From assembly GCA_934444735.1 (NCBI GenBank), contig CAKSDE010000014.1, forward strand, positions 12,137 through 76,136: a stretch of DNA of 64,000 nt. Reading direction: 5' to 3'. Origin of the DNA: an uncultured Clostridia bacterium. Its GTDB lineage: Bacteria; Bacillota; Clostridia; UBA1381. A program made the translations under genes and the position numbers. Below, piece by piece: positions 17,557 through 25,663 of this stretch. Under the pieces are notes generated by a model, which was not told the origin of the DNA, searched no databases, and worked only from the letters and a program-made list of their open reading frames with translations. Position 1 is the first letter of the stretch. The number at the start of each line of letters is the position of its first letter.

Positions 17557-17940
17557 TTACATACACTTTTCACATAAACCGTAAAACACCAGCGAATAAC
17601 TGTCGATTTCCAGCTTTTCTTCCGATATCACGGCACGGTTTAACCAATCACCGTCGGGAATATCAACATCTTTTACCGCCTTGCATTTGCGGCAAACAAA
17701 ATGCGGATGATTTTTTGCGTTTCCGTCATAATGTTCCGCCTCTGTTCCGCAGTCGAGCTTTTGAATATCACCGCTTTGCGTTAAAAAAAGTAAGTTGCGG
17801 TATACCGTTGCCAGACTTATATTCGGAAAATCTTTTTTCAACTCGGTATAGAGCCAATCTGCCGTCGGATGATTCCTTACACTTCTTAAAAGCTCCAAAA
17901 GAGCTTCGCGCTGTCTTGAGTACTTTACTATTTTATCCAT
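17557..17940 (-). CDS. perR: Fur/PerR-family peroxide-responsive repressor
   Basis: A 127-residue protein from the ATG at 17940, preceded by GAGGAAGAG. The N-terminal half is the Fur-type winged helix (YSRQREALLELLRS, HPTADWLYTELKK, ISLATVYRNLLFLTQSG). The C-terminal half has HPHFVCRKCKAVKDV and ends GLCEKC, the two CxxC pairs that hold structural zinc. Metal-sensing His and Asp positions are present (EHYDGNAKNHPHF). The gene pairs with rubrerythrin downstream, which favours PerR over Fur or Zur. A near-palindromic operator lies over its own promoter, so it should repress itself and the operon until metal-catalysed oxidation releases it. The PerR assignment is by context. Confidence 0.85.
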   Translation of the reverse strand: MDKIVKYSRQREALLELLRSVRNHPTADWLYTELKKDFPNISLATVYRNLLFLTQSGDIQKLDCGTEAEHYDGNAKNHPHFVCRKCKAVKDVDIPDGDWLNRAVISEEKLEIDSYSLVFYGLCEKCM

Positions 17941-17955
17941 ACTCTTCCTCTTTCC

Positions 17956-18010
17956 TGATAACAATAACTATTATCATTATCAATTATATCATAAATATTT
18001 TATTTGTCAA
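17956..18010 (-). promoter_or_regulatory. promoter and Fur/PerR-type operator of the perR operon
   Basis: On the minus strand: TTGACA (18010-18005), 16 bases, TATAAT (17988-17983). Directly downstream, 17982-17956 is an almost perfect 27-base palindrome beginning TGATAATGATAAT and ending GTTATTGTTATCA, very close to Fur/PerR box consensus. It covers the expected transcription start and ends 15 bases before the perR ATG, ideal for autorepression. Confidence 0.85.
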
Positions 18011-18056
18011 GTCTTTTTTTAAATTTTTTTAAAATTTTTTCTTGTAATAAAAAAAG

Positions 18057-18087
18057 CTTGAGTACAAAATGAAATTTTGCACTCAAG
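18057..18087 (-). terminator. terminator of the alpha/beta hydrolase gene
   Basis: Stem CTTGAGT / ACTCAAG plus CAAAAT / ATTTTG with one mismatch between them. On the minus strand it is followed by CTTTTTTTATTA. It lies 28 bases after the hydrolase stop codon. Confidence 0.8.
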
Positions 18088-18114
18088 TCCCCGTTTTTTG
18101 ATGCAGCCGTTCGC

Positions 18115-18711
18115 TTATACTTTAGAAATCCACTCATCGAGAAACTTCATCTGTTCATCTGTGTGAAACCAGTGTTCGCCGTCTTTCATTACCGTCAAAT
18201 CAGCATTATGCCGCGCAGCAAATGCCGATATTGTTTCCGCTGATGTCAAATTATCTTTATCGCCGTATAAAATACGCGTCGGGACGCTCCATTTAATCTT
18301 ATGCTCGCGGACATAACAAAGATAACGCCAAGAAAGAACTTCGCCGAAATCTGTGGCAATTTCCGATTTTTCCGCAAGCTCATTTTCACTGACATTCGCC
18401 CATTTCATCATATCGCATATCAGCTTTTCCATATCCACCACAGGCGATATTAAATATGCTTTATCAACAAGCGTTTCATTAAGCGAGAAAAGCGAAAAAT
18501 ATGCGCCGATGCTGTTGGCGATTAAGGTAAGTGAATCGCAGCGGCTGTGCAGCTCCATAAAAAACTTCGGGAATTCTTCTTTTGCCTCCCACGGTGCTTG
18601 TGAGTGATAATCAAACCCGATTACTTCGCTTTCGGGAAAAAGCGTCTTATAATGTTCGGATTCTGTCGCCGAACCGCCCTTGCCGTGAACATATACAACT
18701 ATATTTTTCAT
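18115..18711 (-). CDS. alpha/beta hydrolase fold protein
   Basis: A 198-residue cytoplasmic protein. Strand 1 leads into YVHGKGGSATESEHY (the HG oxyanion-hole motif). The nucleophile elbow is LIANSIGAYFS with Ser as nucleophile (a NSIG form of GxSxG). The acid is probably the Asp of ILYGDKDNLT and the base the His of KDGEHWFHTDEQ, so the Ser-Asp-His triad is complete. Length and layout fit small serine esterase-like hydrolases of Bacillota. The substrate is unknown. It has its own terminator at 18057 and stands alone between the perR operon and the sigma-factor operon, with no contextual clue. Confidence 0.85.
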   Translation of the reverse strand: MKNIVVYVHGKGGSATESEHYKTLFPESEVIGFDYHSQAPWEAKEEFPKFFMELHSRCDSLTLIANSIGAYFSLFSLNETLVDKAYLISPVVDMEKLICDMMKWANVSENELAEKSEIATDFGEVLSWRYLCYVREHKIKWSVPTRILYGDKDNLTSAETISAFAARHNADLTVMKDGEHWFHTDEQMKFLDEWISKV

Positions 18712-18808
18712 ATAAATTATTCCTCCGTTAAAACCAAATTTTCACTCAATCATTATATTACGGGATAATCCGATTGTCAAGCGGATATAAAAAGAATTTA
18801 TCTATGTG

Positions 18809-18837
18809 TTGACGCTGCATTTTCCGAATGATATAAT
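18809..18837 (+). promoter_or_regulatory. promoter of the sigma-factor operon
   Basis: TTGACG (18809-18814), 17 bases, TATAAT (18832-18837): one mismatch from consensus. It lies about 100 bases before the TTG start of the sigma factor, which has an AAAGGAGGTG ribosome site. Confidence 0.7.
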
Positions 18838-18939
18838 ATTGACAAAAGCAGGATTTTGACGTTTTATTAAAATTTATTCCAACCAAAAATGTTTTTATGC
18901 GTGTAATATAACAGAAAGGATAAAGGAGGTGCGGCAAGC

Positions 18940-19468
18940 TTGAATGAAAAAGAACTGTTAAAGCGCTGTAAGAATGGAGAGAAAGAGGCATTTGATGAGC
19001 TTATACGCACTTTTTATCCGTATGTAACAAAGTATCTTTTAAAACTGACGCGCGATGAAAATTTGAGTGAGGATTTAACACAAGATGTTTTTTGAAGGTA
19101 ATACGGACGATTGAGGACTACAAAACCGACGGCAAAGCATCATTTGCAACCTATATTATAACAATCGCCAAAAACACATTTATTGATTACACCCGACGCA
19201 ACAGAATTATATTTTCAGAAATATCCGAAACGGAAATCCCGAGCGGTGAAAATCCCGAAAACAAGGTTTTAACCAATTTGGAGTATTAAAATATATAGAT
19301 TCCCTGCCGCCCAATCAGGCAAATGTTATACGGCTTAAATATATAGATGAATACACCTTAAAGGAAATAGAGAATATAACCGGGATACCACAAAAAACTG
19401 TCAAAAGCCGCATACACGAAGGAACAAAGAAACTGCGAAGTTTGTTGAAAATAAAAAGAAAGGATTGA
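18940..19468 (+). pseudogene. ECF-type sigma-70 factor with two one-base frameshifts
   Basis: Reading from TTG at 18940 gives region 2 (LLKRCKNGEKEAFDELIRTF, SEDLTQDVF). The frame then breaks in a run of six T near 19087; one extra T would restore DVFLKVIRTIEDYK. The second segment (19092 on) continues with the rest of region 2 (YIITIAKNTFIDYTRRN) and breaks at 19287-19289 (EY then TAA); again one extra T restores EYLKYIDSLPPNQ. The third part holds region 4 (LKYIDEYTLKEIENITGIPQKTVKSRIHEGTKKL) and ends at 19468. All parts of a 175-residue ECF sigma factor are present. Two losses of one T in T-runs suggest either recent inactivation or base-calling errors. Two membrane proteins follow. Confidence 0.85.
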
Positions 19469-19472
19469 TTTT

Positions 19473-19739
19473 ATGGAAAAGGCTGAGATTTTGATTAGGG
19501 TGTTAGAGCCTGAAATAGATGCCAAATGTGCAGAAATACGGCAGAAAAAAAGCGAACGGCTTCTGACAAAAGTCTTTGTCGCGTCAGCGGCGATTATGCT
19601 TACAATTCCGGCGTTACTTATATTTTTCGGAGTAAGTCTTTTTACGGTATTTATTCCGATAATATTTATCGGAGCGGTATTTTTAAGCACATCACCGATT
19701 TTAATAAGCAAAGGAGTACAAAATTATGAACAAATTTAA
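19473..19739 (+). CDS. small membrane protein of the sigma-factor operon
   Basis: 88 residues, starting 4 bases after the sigma-factor stop with GAAAGGA upstream. A charged N-terminal helix (EKAEILIRVLEPEIDAKCAE) is followed by two hydrophobic segments (about 33-52 and 56-80). Location and build fit a membrane-bound partner or anti-sigma factor of the upstream ECF sigma, but no zinc-binding anti-sigma motif is seen. The end overlaps the next gene by 14 bases. Function inferred from position only. Confidence 0.7.
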   Translation: MEKAEILIRVLEPEIDAKCAEIRQKKSERLLTKVFVASAAIMLTIPALLIFFGVSLFTVFIPIIFIGAVFLSTSPILISKGVQNYEQI

Positions 19740-19914
19740 TGCATTTATCGAAAAAAGAAATTTCAAAAAGATTTTCATTGTTTACATTATAATTGCCGTC
19801 ATATGCGGTGCGGCTTGCGCCGGAGCCGTCGGATATATTTTCAGGGATAAGATCAATTTTGCCCTGCAATATGAAAAAACAAACGAACTCTTAAAAAAGC
19901 AAAATTGCAAATGA
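19726..19914 (+). CDS. second small membrane protein of the sigma-factor operon
   Basis: 62 residues overlapping the end of the previous gene; AAAGGAG lies upstream of the ATG. A basic N-terminus (NKFNAFIEKRNFKK), one membrane segment (IFIVYIIIAVICGAACAGAV) and a short cytoplasmic tail with QYEKTNELLKKQ. Its 3' end lies at the junction where a truncated P-type ATPase begins, so the last residues may be altered. The partner function with the sigma factor is inferred. Confidence 0.65.
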   Translation: MNKFNAFIEKRNFKKIFIVYIIIAVICGAACAGAVGYIFRDKINFALQYEKTNELLKKQNCK

Positions 19915-21619
19915 GGTAAAAAGCACAAAGCAAAGCGGCTCGGAGATGCTTATGTCGATGAATAAGGTTACAAAGTTTACCGGATTTTTCATTATACCCC
20001 TCGGTGTACTTATGTTTATACAAGGTTATTTTTTCAGAAATATGCCGCTTGCGGAAACTGTGATTTCCACCTCCGCCGGACTTCTCGGAATGCTCCCGAA
20101 AGGTCTGGTTTTACTGATAAGTATCGGCTTTGCTGCGGGTGTAATCAATCTTTCAAAAAAGCAGGTTTTGGTGCGTGAGCTTCATTCTCTTGAAAATCTC
20201 GCGCATTGCGATACGATATGTCTTGATAAAACAGGAACGCTTACGGAGGGTAAGCTGTCTGTTGAAAAGGTTTTTACCGATATTGACGGTAATGAATTTG
20301 AAAAGCTGATGTCCGCTTATATAAAGTACACTCAGGATAACAATTCCACTTTTCTTGCGCTCAAGAATCATTTTAAATGCACCGATACTTATGAGTGTAC
20401 GGCGTGCGTACCTTTTTCATCGGAGAGAAAGTATTCCTCTGTCACTCTTGATAACGGACAAAGCTTGGTGATAGGTGCGCCGGAAAAGCTGTGCAAAGAT
20501 ATTCCGTATGAGGCATTGGATATGATGTCGGAGGGGAAAAGAGTTATTTTCGCCAGACTTTGCCGCGGTGAAATTATGCCGGAAAATATTGATATTATCG
20601 GTATGATTGTGATTTCGGACAAGGTAAGGAAAAATGCAAAAGAAACGGTAAATTATTTTTATTCGCAGGGGATTGATGTGAAAGTTATTTCGGGAGACAG
20701 CGCGAATGCCGCGGCGGCAATTGCAAAAATTGCAGGCATAAAAAATGCCGGGTTATATATTGACATGAGCGGTGTTTCGGATTCCGATATTGAAAAATTC
20801 GCTGATGAATACACTGTATTCGGACGTGTGACACCTAATCAGAAAAAGCTTTTAATTGCCGCCATGCAGAACAAAGGACATAAGGTGGCAATGACGGGCG
20901 ACGGTGTGAATGACCTTTTGGCGATGCGCCGGGCGGATTGCTCCGCTGCGATGGGGACGGGGTGCGACGCGGCGAAACAGAGCGCACAGCTGGTACTTTT
21001 AGACTCGGACTTTACGGTTTTAAAGGATGTAATTTCCGAAGGGCGCCGAGTCATAAACAATCTCACAAAATCAGCCGGTGTTTTCTTTATAAAGACAATC
21101 TATTCGATACTTTTGTGTATTCTCTGTTTGCTCTTTAACGCCGATTTCCCGTTTATACCGATTCAGATTACGCTCATCGACGCAGTTATAGAAGCATTCC
21201 CGGCATTCTTTATGTCTTTCGAGAAAAATGACACGAAATGCGAAAAAAGCTTTCTGCAAACCGCTCTCAGATCGGCTCTTCCAAACGGAATCGCGGTATT
21301 TGTGTGCTGTGCAATACTTCTTGTTCTGTCAAGATATTCGGGAATCGAAAGCGCTCAAAGTTCGCTTTTAATGTATCTTTCGGTAGGCTTTATAAGCCTT
21401 GCGGGAGTGATAAAAGCAAGCCTTCCGTTTAATTTGTTAAGAGGCTTTTTGGCGCTATCGTCCGTTTTGGGATTTATTTTTGCCGTAGCTCTGTTTTCAA
21501 ATCTTTTGCAGCTGCCGCAGCTTTCTCTTACGGGAACGGTGATACTGCTGCCGATAACCGCAATCGGTATCATTCTCGCATTATGCATTAAATTACCGCG
21601 GCTGAAAACGGTCGGCTGA
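19901..21619 (+). pseudogene. P-type cation-transporting ATPase lacking its N-terminal third
   Basis: The frame from about 19901 reads NEVKSTKQSGSEMLMSMNKV, a sequence from the middle of a P-type ATPase, with no ribosome site. It then has the phosphorylation motif CLDKTGTLTEG, the nucleotide-binding domain, TGDGVNDLLAMRRAD in the hinge, and five or so C-terminal membrane segments. About 230 N-terminal residues (actuator domain with TGE and the first membrane helices) are missing, so it cannot pump. The sequence runs directly on from the small membrane gene, so a deletion has joined the two. The remaining part resembles the HAD-IC, CtpE-like group; the ion cannot be named. Confidence 0.82.
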
Positions 21620-21635
21620 ATAAAATATATTTAAG

Positions 21636-21667
21636 AAGTGCGCAGGCAGGTTTCTGTCTGCGCACTT
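21636..21667 (+). terminator. terminator after the ATPase remnant
   Basis: A 14-bp stem AAGTGCGCAGGCAG / CTGTCTGCGCACTT with one G-U pair and a 4-base loop, 17 bases after the stop codon. Confidence 0.75.
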
Positions 21668-21695
21668 GTGCATAGCGACGAAAAATATAAAAAAG

Positions 21696-21724
21696 ATGAC
21701 AAAACCCGAAAAATGTGATATAAT
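21696..21724 (+). promoter_or_regulatory. promoter of the two-component operon
   Basis: ATGACA (21696-21701), 17 bases, TATAAT (21719-21724), with a palindromic repeat element between it and the start codon at 21814. Confidence 0.65.
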
Positions 21725-21745
21725 TTAACTATGTGTACCTGAGAG

Positions 21746-21779
21746 ATTTAATTGGAAAATGTTCGTTTTGCAATTAACT
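21746..21779 (+). repeat. 34-base palindromic repeat, copy 1
   Basis: Matches the element at 40237-40270 in 29 of 34 positions by my alignment, including the core ATTGGAAAATGTT and GTTTTGCAATTA. It folds as TAATTG / CAATTA plus AAAA / TTTT with one G-G mismatch. It lies in the leader of the response-regulator gene. No convincing flanking direct repeat remains here. Confidence 0.75.
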
Positions 21780-21813
21780 GTATAAGTAATGCTAAAAAGG
21801 TGGGTCTTTAAGA

Positions 21814-22542
21814 ATGAATATTATGATATGCGATGATCAGAAAGATGAGCTTGAAAACATCAAACGGGTTGTATTGGAGTATGCAAAGGTACATCAGGAG
21901 CTTTTGATTAAAGTCAACAGTTTTTTTGATCCTTTTGATATGTTGGGGGAGATAAATAAGAACGGCGTTCCCGATATTGCACTGCTCGATATTTGTATGC
22001 CGGGAATCTTGGGGACTGAGCTGGCAAAGGAACTTCAGGACAGGAGCGGCGGAAATACAGACATCATTTTCTTGACGACAAGCTCCGATTTTGCCGTTGA
22101 AGCGTTTGCACTGCACGTAAACGACTATTTAACAAAGCCCTTTACCCAAGAAAGGCTTATCGACACGCTTGAAAGGGTGATCGAGAAAAGAAAAAAGCGT
22201 TTATTTTTGCCGATAACCTGCGGACGGGAAATACATCTTATCGATTTGTATCAGGTGCTGTATATGGAGGCGAAAAACCATAATGTTGAAATATATCTGA
22301 AATCGGGAAAAAACGTGAAAACACGCGCCGCCCTTACGGATATAAAGAATCAGTTCCGCGGCGTCAGCGGTTTTATATCGGTGGGGGCTTCGTATGTTGT
22401 GAATTTAAGGTGCGTGCAGTGCATTCTTCAGACCGAGTTTGTTATGATAAACGGACAAAGCATACCTGTTCCGCGGCGCTTAAGAAATGAAGTCAGGGAG
22501 CAGTACTTTGATTTTTACCGTGAGGAGGCAATGAAAAAATGA
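21814..22542 (+). CDS. LytTR-type response regulator (AgrA-like)
   Basis: 242 residues. The receiver domain (1-125) has the acidic pair CDDQ, phosphoacceptor Asp in LLDICMPG, and the conserved LTKPF. The C-terminal half (about 135-238) is a LytTR DNA-binding domain (ITCGREIHLIDLYQVLYMEA, HNVEIYLKSG, FISVGASYVVNLRCV). It overlaps the histidine kinase gene by 4 bases (ATGA), so they are co-translated. Such pairs usually sense peptides and switch on bacteriocin, quorum or surface functions. No peptide or peptide-processing gene is visible nearby. Cytoplasmic. Confidence 0.93.
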   Translation: MNIMICDDQKDELENIKRVVLEYAKVHQELLIKVNSFFDPFDMLGEINKNGVPDIALLDICMPGILGTELAKELQDRSGGNTDIIFLTTSSDFAVEAFALHVNDYLTKPFTQERLIDTLERVIEKRKKRLFLPITCGREIHLIDLYQVLYMEAKNHNVEIYLKSGKNVKTRAALTDIKNQFRGVSGFISVGASYVVNLRCVQCILQTEFVMINGQSIPVPRRLRNEVREQYFDFYREEAMKK

Positions 22543-23810
22543 TACATATATTTGCGGCTATGGTTTTGCTCGGGATTTCACATCTGTTTTCTTTTGGGGC
22601 AATGACGGAGTTGAAATATTCCGTGCGAAAAACAGCATTGATATATTTGGGATATTTTGTTATGTTTGTAAGTTTTGTAATGCTGTCTTATGCGGTATGG
22701 GGAGACAGTCCCGGTTATTATGCGGCAGCATATACGAGTACGATTGTTGTGGCGTTCTTTGTATTTATACTGACCTCTGCCGATTCACTCTGTAAAAAGA
22801 TTTTTTTGTTTATCAGTTATTCAAATGTGTTCAGTATGTATGTGTGTATCTCGCTTGTGCTGTGCAGCATATTTTTAAAGGGCGCACCGGAGATAGTTGT
22901 ATATTATGCAAGGAATATTATAAGAACAATTCTGTTCATTCCGACGGCTTTGATATACATACGCTTTCTGCGTCCTTCGGTAAGGGCGGTGTCGGGAAAC
23001 AGGCGTAAAACCTGGTATTCCATATCTATTGTTTCCGTTCTGTTTTTGGTAATATTTGCATTGTTTCTGGTGATATTTAATACCGAATATGAGAATATAA
23101 ATAAATATATTCCGTTTTTTGCGATTTCCGTTTTGATCTATGCTTCAATTCTGTGGGTTGTTTTCGCTATAATCCGACTGATGATAGATGAAAACAATGC
23201 GGAGCTGATTAACCAAAATGTAATGTATTTGCAGGGACGGCTTAAGACGGCAAGGGAGAACGAGCTGGCGGCAAAAACCGTCCGTCATGATTTCAGACAC
23301 CATAATAGGAATATTGCGGCGATGCTCAAAAAAGGCGAAATAAAAGAGGCTATAAAATATCTGGAGCAATACGACAGCAGCCTGGACGAGGCGAAGATGA
23401 ACGATTTTTGCCCAAACATTACCGTAAATGCTATTTTAAACAGCTTTTATAATAAAGCGAAAAACAACGGCATTTCGGTTTCGGTTAAAGCGGACACGAG
23501 GGAGGAAACATCCATAAAAGATATGGATTTTGTAGCGATTTTGTCGAACCTTCTGGAAAATGCCGTAAACGGCTGCCTTGAGTGCGAATCCCGCGGCGAG
23601 ATAAGAGTCGATATACGGTCGGTTGAGGACAAAGCCGTTATTGTATGCTCCAATCCTTGCAGGAGGGATATTCCCATAGAAAATAATATGATTAAAAACC
23701 GCGGTATCGGAATTTCAAGTATGCTCTCGGCAATACGGAAATATGACGGTGACATAAGCTACAGCCTTGATGACGGAATATTGACCGTTTGCATTATATT
23801 AAATATTTAA
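22539..23810 (+). CDS. membrane histidine kinase, GHKL type (AgrC-like)
   Basis: 423 residues. About six hydrophobic segments fill residues 1-205 with no large outside domain. Then comes a coiled linker and the phosphoacceptor region with VRHDFRHHNRNIAAMLKKG (HDFRHH box), followed by the GHKL ATPase domain: ILSNLLENAVNGC (N box) and NRGIGISSMLSAI (G box). This is the HPK10/AgrC class. The ligand is probably a peptide, as in AgrC; this is a family inference. Ends in a terminator hairpin at 23809-23859. Confidence 0.92.
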   Translation: MIHIFAAMVLLGISHLFSFGAMTELKYSVRKTALIYLGYFVMFVSFVMLSYAVWGDSPGYYAAAYTSTIVVAFFVFILTSADSLCKKIFLFISYSNVFSMYVCISLVLCSIFLKGAPEIVVYYARNIIRTILFIPTALIYIRFLRPSVRAVSGNRRKTWYSISIVSVLFLVIFALFLVIFNTEYENINKYIPFFAISVLIYASILWVVFAIIRLMIDENNAELINQNVMYLQGRLKTARENELAAKTVRHDFRHHNRNIAAMLKKGEIKEAIKYLEQYDSSLDEAKMNDFCPNITVNAILNSFYNKAKNNGISVSVKADTREETSIKDMDFVAILSNLLENAVNGCLECESRGEIRVDIRSVEDKAVIVCSNPCRRDIPIENNMIKNRGIGISSMLSAIRKYDGDISYSLDDGILTVCIILNI

Positions 23811-23859
23811 AAACCACCAACCGATTATGTTTTTAAAGCCGCCCGAAAGGGTGGTTTTT
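23809..23859 (+). terminator. terminator of the two-component operon
   Basis: AAAAACCACC pairs with GGTGGTTTTT across a 31-base loop that contains CCGCCCGAAAGGG; T-rich after the stem. The nearer stem CCGCCC-GAAA-GGGTGG is an alternative fold. Confidence 0.65.
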
Positions 23860-24179
23860 ATTTCAAACCAACCCTAATCGTCTCTGTCATAATTCCTCAT
23901 CTATAAAAAATAGACCAACAGTGCAAAAAGCATCCGAACGGTTTTTCTATATGCCTTTTCATTGTAATTTCTTGCATGATTTTGCCTTGAAAGGCGCTTT
24001 TTTAGTCCGCTTTACGACACAGCGCAAATCATGCGCCACCAATTATTCACATTCAAAAATTATATAAAAAGATAAGTTCACACAAAACTTTTATGTGACA
24101 TTTTAGAGCGGATCATAGAAAAAATTGCCGAATTATGATAGAATATTTTGTATAAAATGGGAAAGGAAGGCATTTGTTT
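23860..24179 (+). other. 320-base intergenic stretch before the HTH gene
   Basis: No gene or repeat is recognised. It is AT-rich near the end, with TATGATAGAAT at 24134-24144 as a possible -10 region but no good -35, and the ribosome site GAAAGGAAGG at 24161-24170. Confidence 0.4.
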
Positions 24180-25517
24180 ATGGATTTCGGAAGTTATTTC
24201 CGCAGCTTGTTAAACGAGAAAAAGGTCAGTATTGCCGAACTGGCGGATAAATTAAATATCAAAAGCAAAAATGAAATATACAGGCTGCTCCAAAATAAAT
24301 ATTCATATGAAAAAATAAGCGCACTGACAGAAAAAATTCTGTCGGTCGTTGATGTATCGCAAAGTGAACAAAACAAGCTTTATGCACTTATGAACGAATG
24401 TAAAATCGGCTATTCGGAGCGAAACGCTAATCATATTCTTGCAAAGCTCTATACAAATGAAGGCTCGGGAGCGTCGGAGCGAAGCTCAAAATTCAATCTT
24501 TTTCTGGATTTTCTTAAAAATAACTCTCAAAAGAAAATAACAATGTACATGGGGATTATCCGCGAAGAACAATGCATTATGCTCCGCGATTTGTTGAATA
24601 CGCATCCTAATATACAGGTAATACACACGGTCGATTTTAATACGACGGAAGAAAAGATTGCAAAACAGCTGTTTGCTATTATTACACTGTTTCAAAATGA
24701 TAATCACAGATTATTTGAAAGCATCGGACGGCCGGAAAGCGCCGTTGTCGCTATTGCCGAAGATGACAGCATATGCCGTATGGCTGTATTTGACGGAAAT
24801 GCCCTCCATGAAAGCGACATTTCCGCAGACATGGCCAATTATATAAATGAAAAAAAGCTTGCGTCGTGCGGCGGGGAGCTTAAGCAAGACAGAGTAAAAA
24901 TGGCGGACTATAAACAAATGCTCGAATATACCTGCGCCTGCGACGTAAACGATACATACGTACTCCATGGCATGATATGCATGGCGGAAATTCCGTTTAA
25001 AATAATATACCGTTTGTTTGAAGACGTGAATTATTTCGGATTCCCTCCCGAGCATCCTTATATACAGTCGCTCTTGGCAGTCGAAAAAAGACACGAGGAA
25101 TTAAGAAATACGTCAGATACCCAACATTATTATTTTTTGTCGGAACGGTATATAAAGAGATTCCTGAAAACGGGGATAACATCGGGATATATAAAGGAAT
25201 TTCGCCCGATGAGGCGCGAGGAAAGACTGGAAACGCTTAAAATATTTGAAAACAGCGGAAAAGGCGTTCAGTATAATTTCAGATTCTTTAAAGAGGGCTA
25301 TGACGCCATAAGCACTGAATGCTGCAGCATCGATAATATAGGAGTATATATCACAGACGGTCAGAGTACAGCTAAAAAAACATATATGCAGGCGGTCATA
25401 AACCACCCGAAGGCGATGCGGGTATTTAAAAGGTTTTCAAAGTGGTTCTGGGATAACTGTATGTACAGTGATGAGGAAAGCCGCAATATGTTAAATAACT
25501 ATATTGAAGAAAAATAG
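24180..25517 (+). CDS. unknown 446-residue protein with N-terminal HTH
   Basis: The ATG at 24180 is 9 bases after GAAAGGAAGG; a TTG two codons earlier is less likely. The first 65 residues form a helix-turn-helix (VSIAELADKLNIKSKNEIYRLLQNKY). The remaining 380 residues are not a family I recognise: alternating alpha/beta with motifs ITMYMGIIREEQCIMLRDLL, AVVAIAEDDSICRMAVFDG and a C-terminal FKRFSKWFWDNCMYSDEES. Predicted soluble and cytoplasmic, with no signal peptide. It lies just upstream of the scaffold gene in the same direction, so it could be its regulator. Function unknown. Confidence 0.7.
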   Translation: MDFGSYFRSLLNEKKVSIAELADKLNIKSKNEIYRLLQNKYSYEKISALTEKILSVVDVSQSEQNKLYALMNECKIGYSERNANHILAKLYTNEGSGASERSSKFNLFLDFLKNNSQKKITMYMGIIREEQCIMLRDLLNTHPNIQVIHTVDFNTTEEKIAKQLFAIITLFQNDNHRLFESIGRPESAVVAIAEDDSICRMAVFDGNALHESDISADMANYINEKKLASCGGELKQDRVKMADYKQMLEYTCACDVNDTYVLHGMICMAEIPFKIIYRLFEDVNYFGFPPEHPYIQSLLAVEKRHEELRNTSDTQHYYFLSERYIKRFLKTGITSGYIKEFRPMRREERLETLKIFENSGKGVQYNFRFFKEGYDAISTECCSIDNIGVYITDGQSTAKKTYMQAVINHPKAMRVFKRFSKWFWDNCMYSDEESRNMLNNYIEEK

Positions 25518-25586
25518 GGGGGTTATGTTTTGAAGGGGAAATTATACCTATGGTTTGGCAGTTAGCAAGCCGTATGAAAAAATAAA

Positions 25587-25647
25587 ATAATACAAGTTTA
25601 GGTAATTGTAAAATTTACATTTTACAATTACCTGATAATACAAGTTT
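25587..25647 (+). repeat. 34-base palindrome flanked by 13-base direct repeats, copy 2
   Basis: The palindrome at 25600-25633 has perfect 15-base arms (AGGTAATTGTAAAAT and its complement) around a 4-base loop. It is flanked by two identical copies of ATAATACAAGTTT (25587-25599 and 25635-25647), 48 bases apart. The element ends 30 bases before the GTG start of the scaffold gene. The build is that of a very short inserted element with a target-site duplication. Confidence 0.85.
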
Positions 25648-25663
25648 GAAAGGAGTATTTTTC

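Noticed and set aside
21690..21813. Leader hairpin upstream of the response regulator as a riboswitch.
   Set aside because: The same palindrome occurs upstream of unrelated genes, with target-duplication-like flanks at two sites; there is no conserved multi-helix structure.
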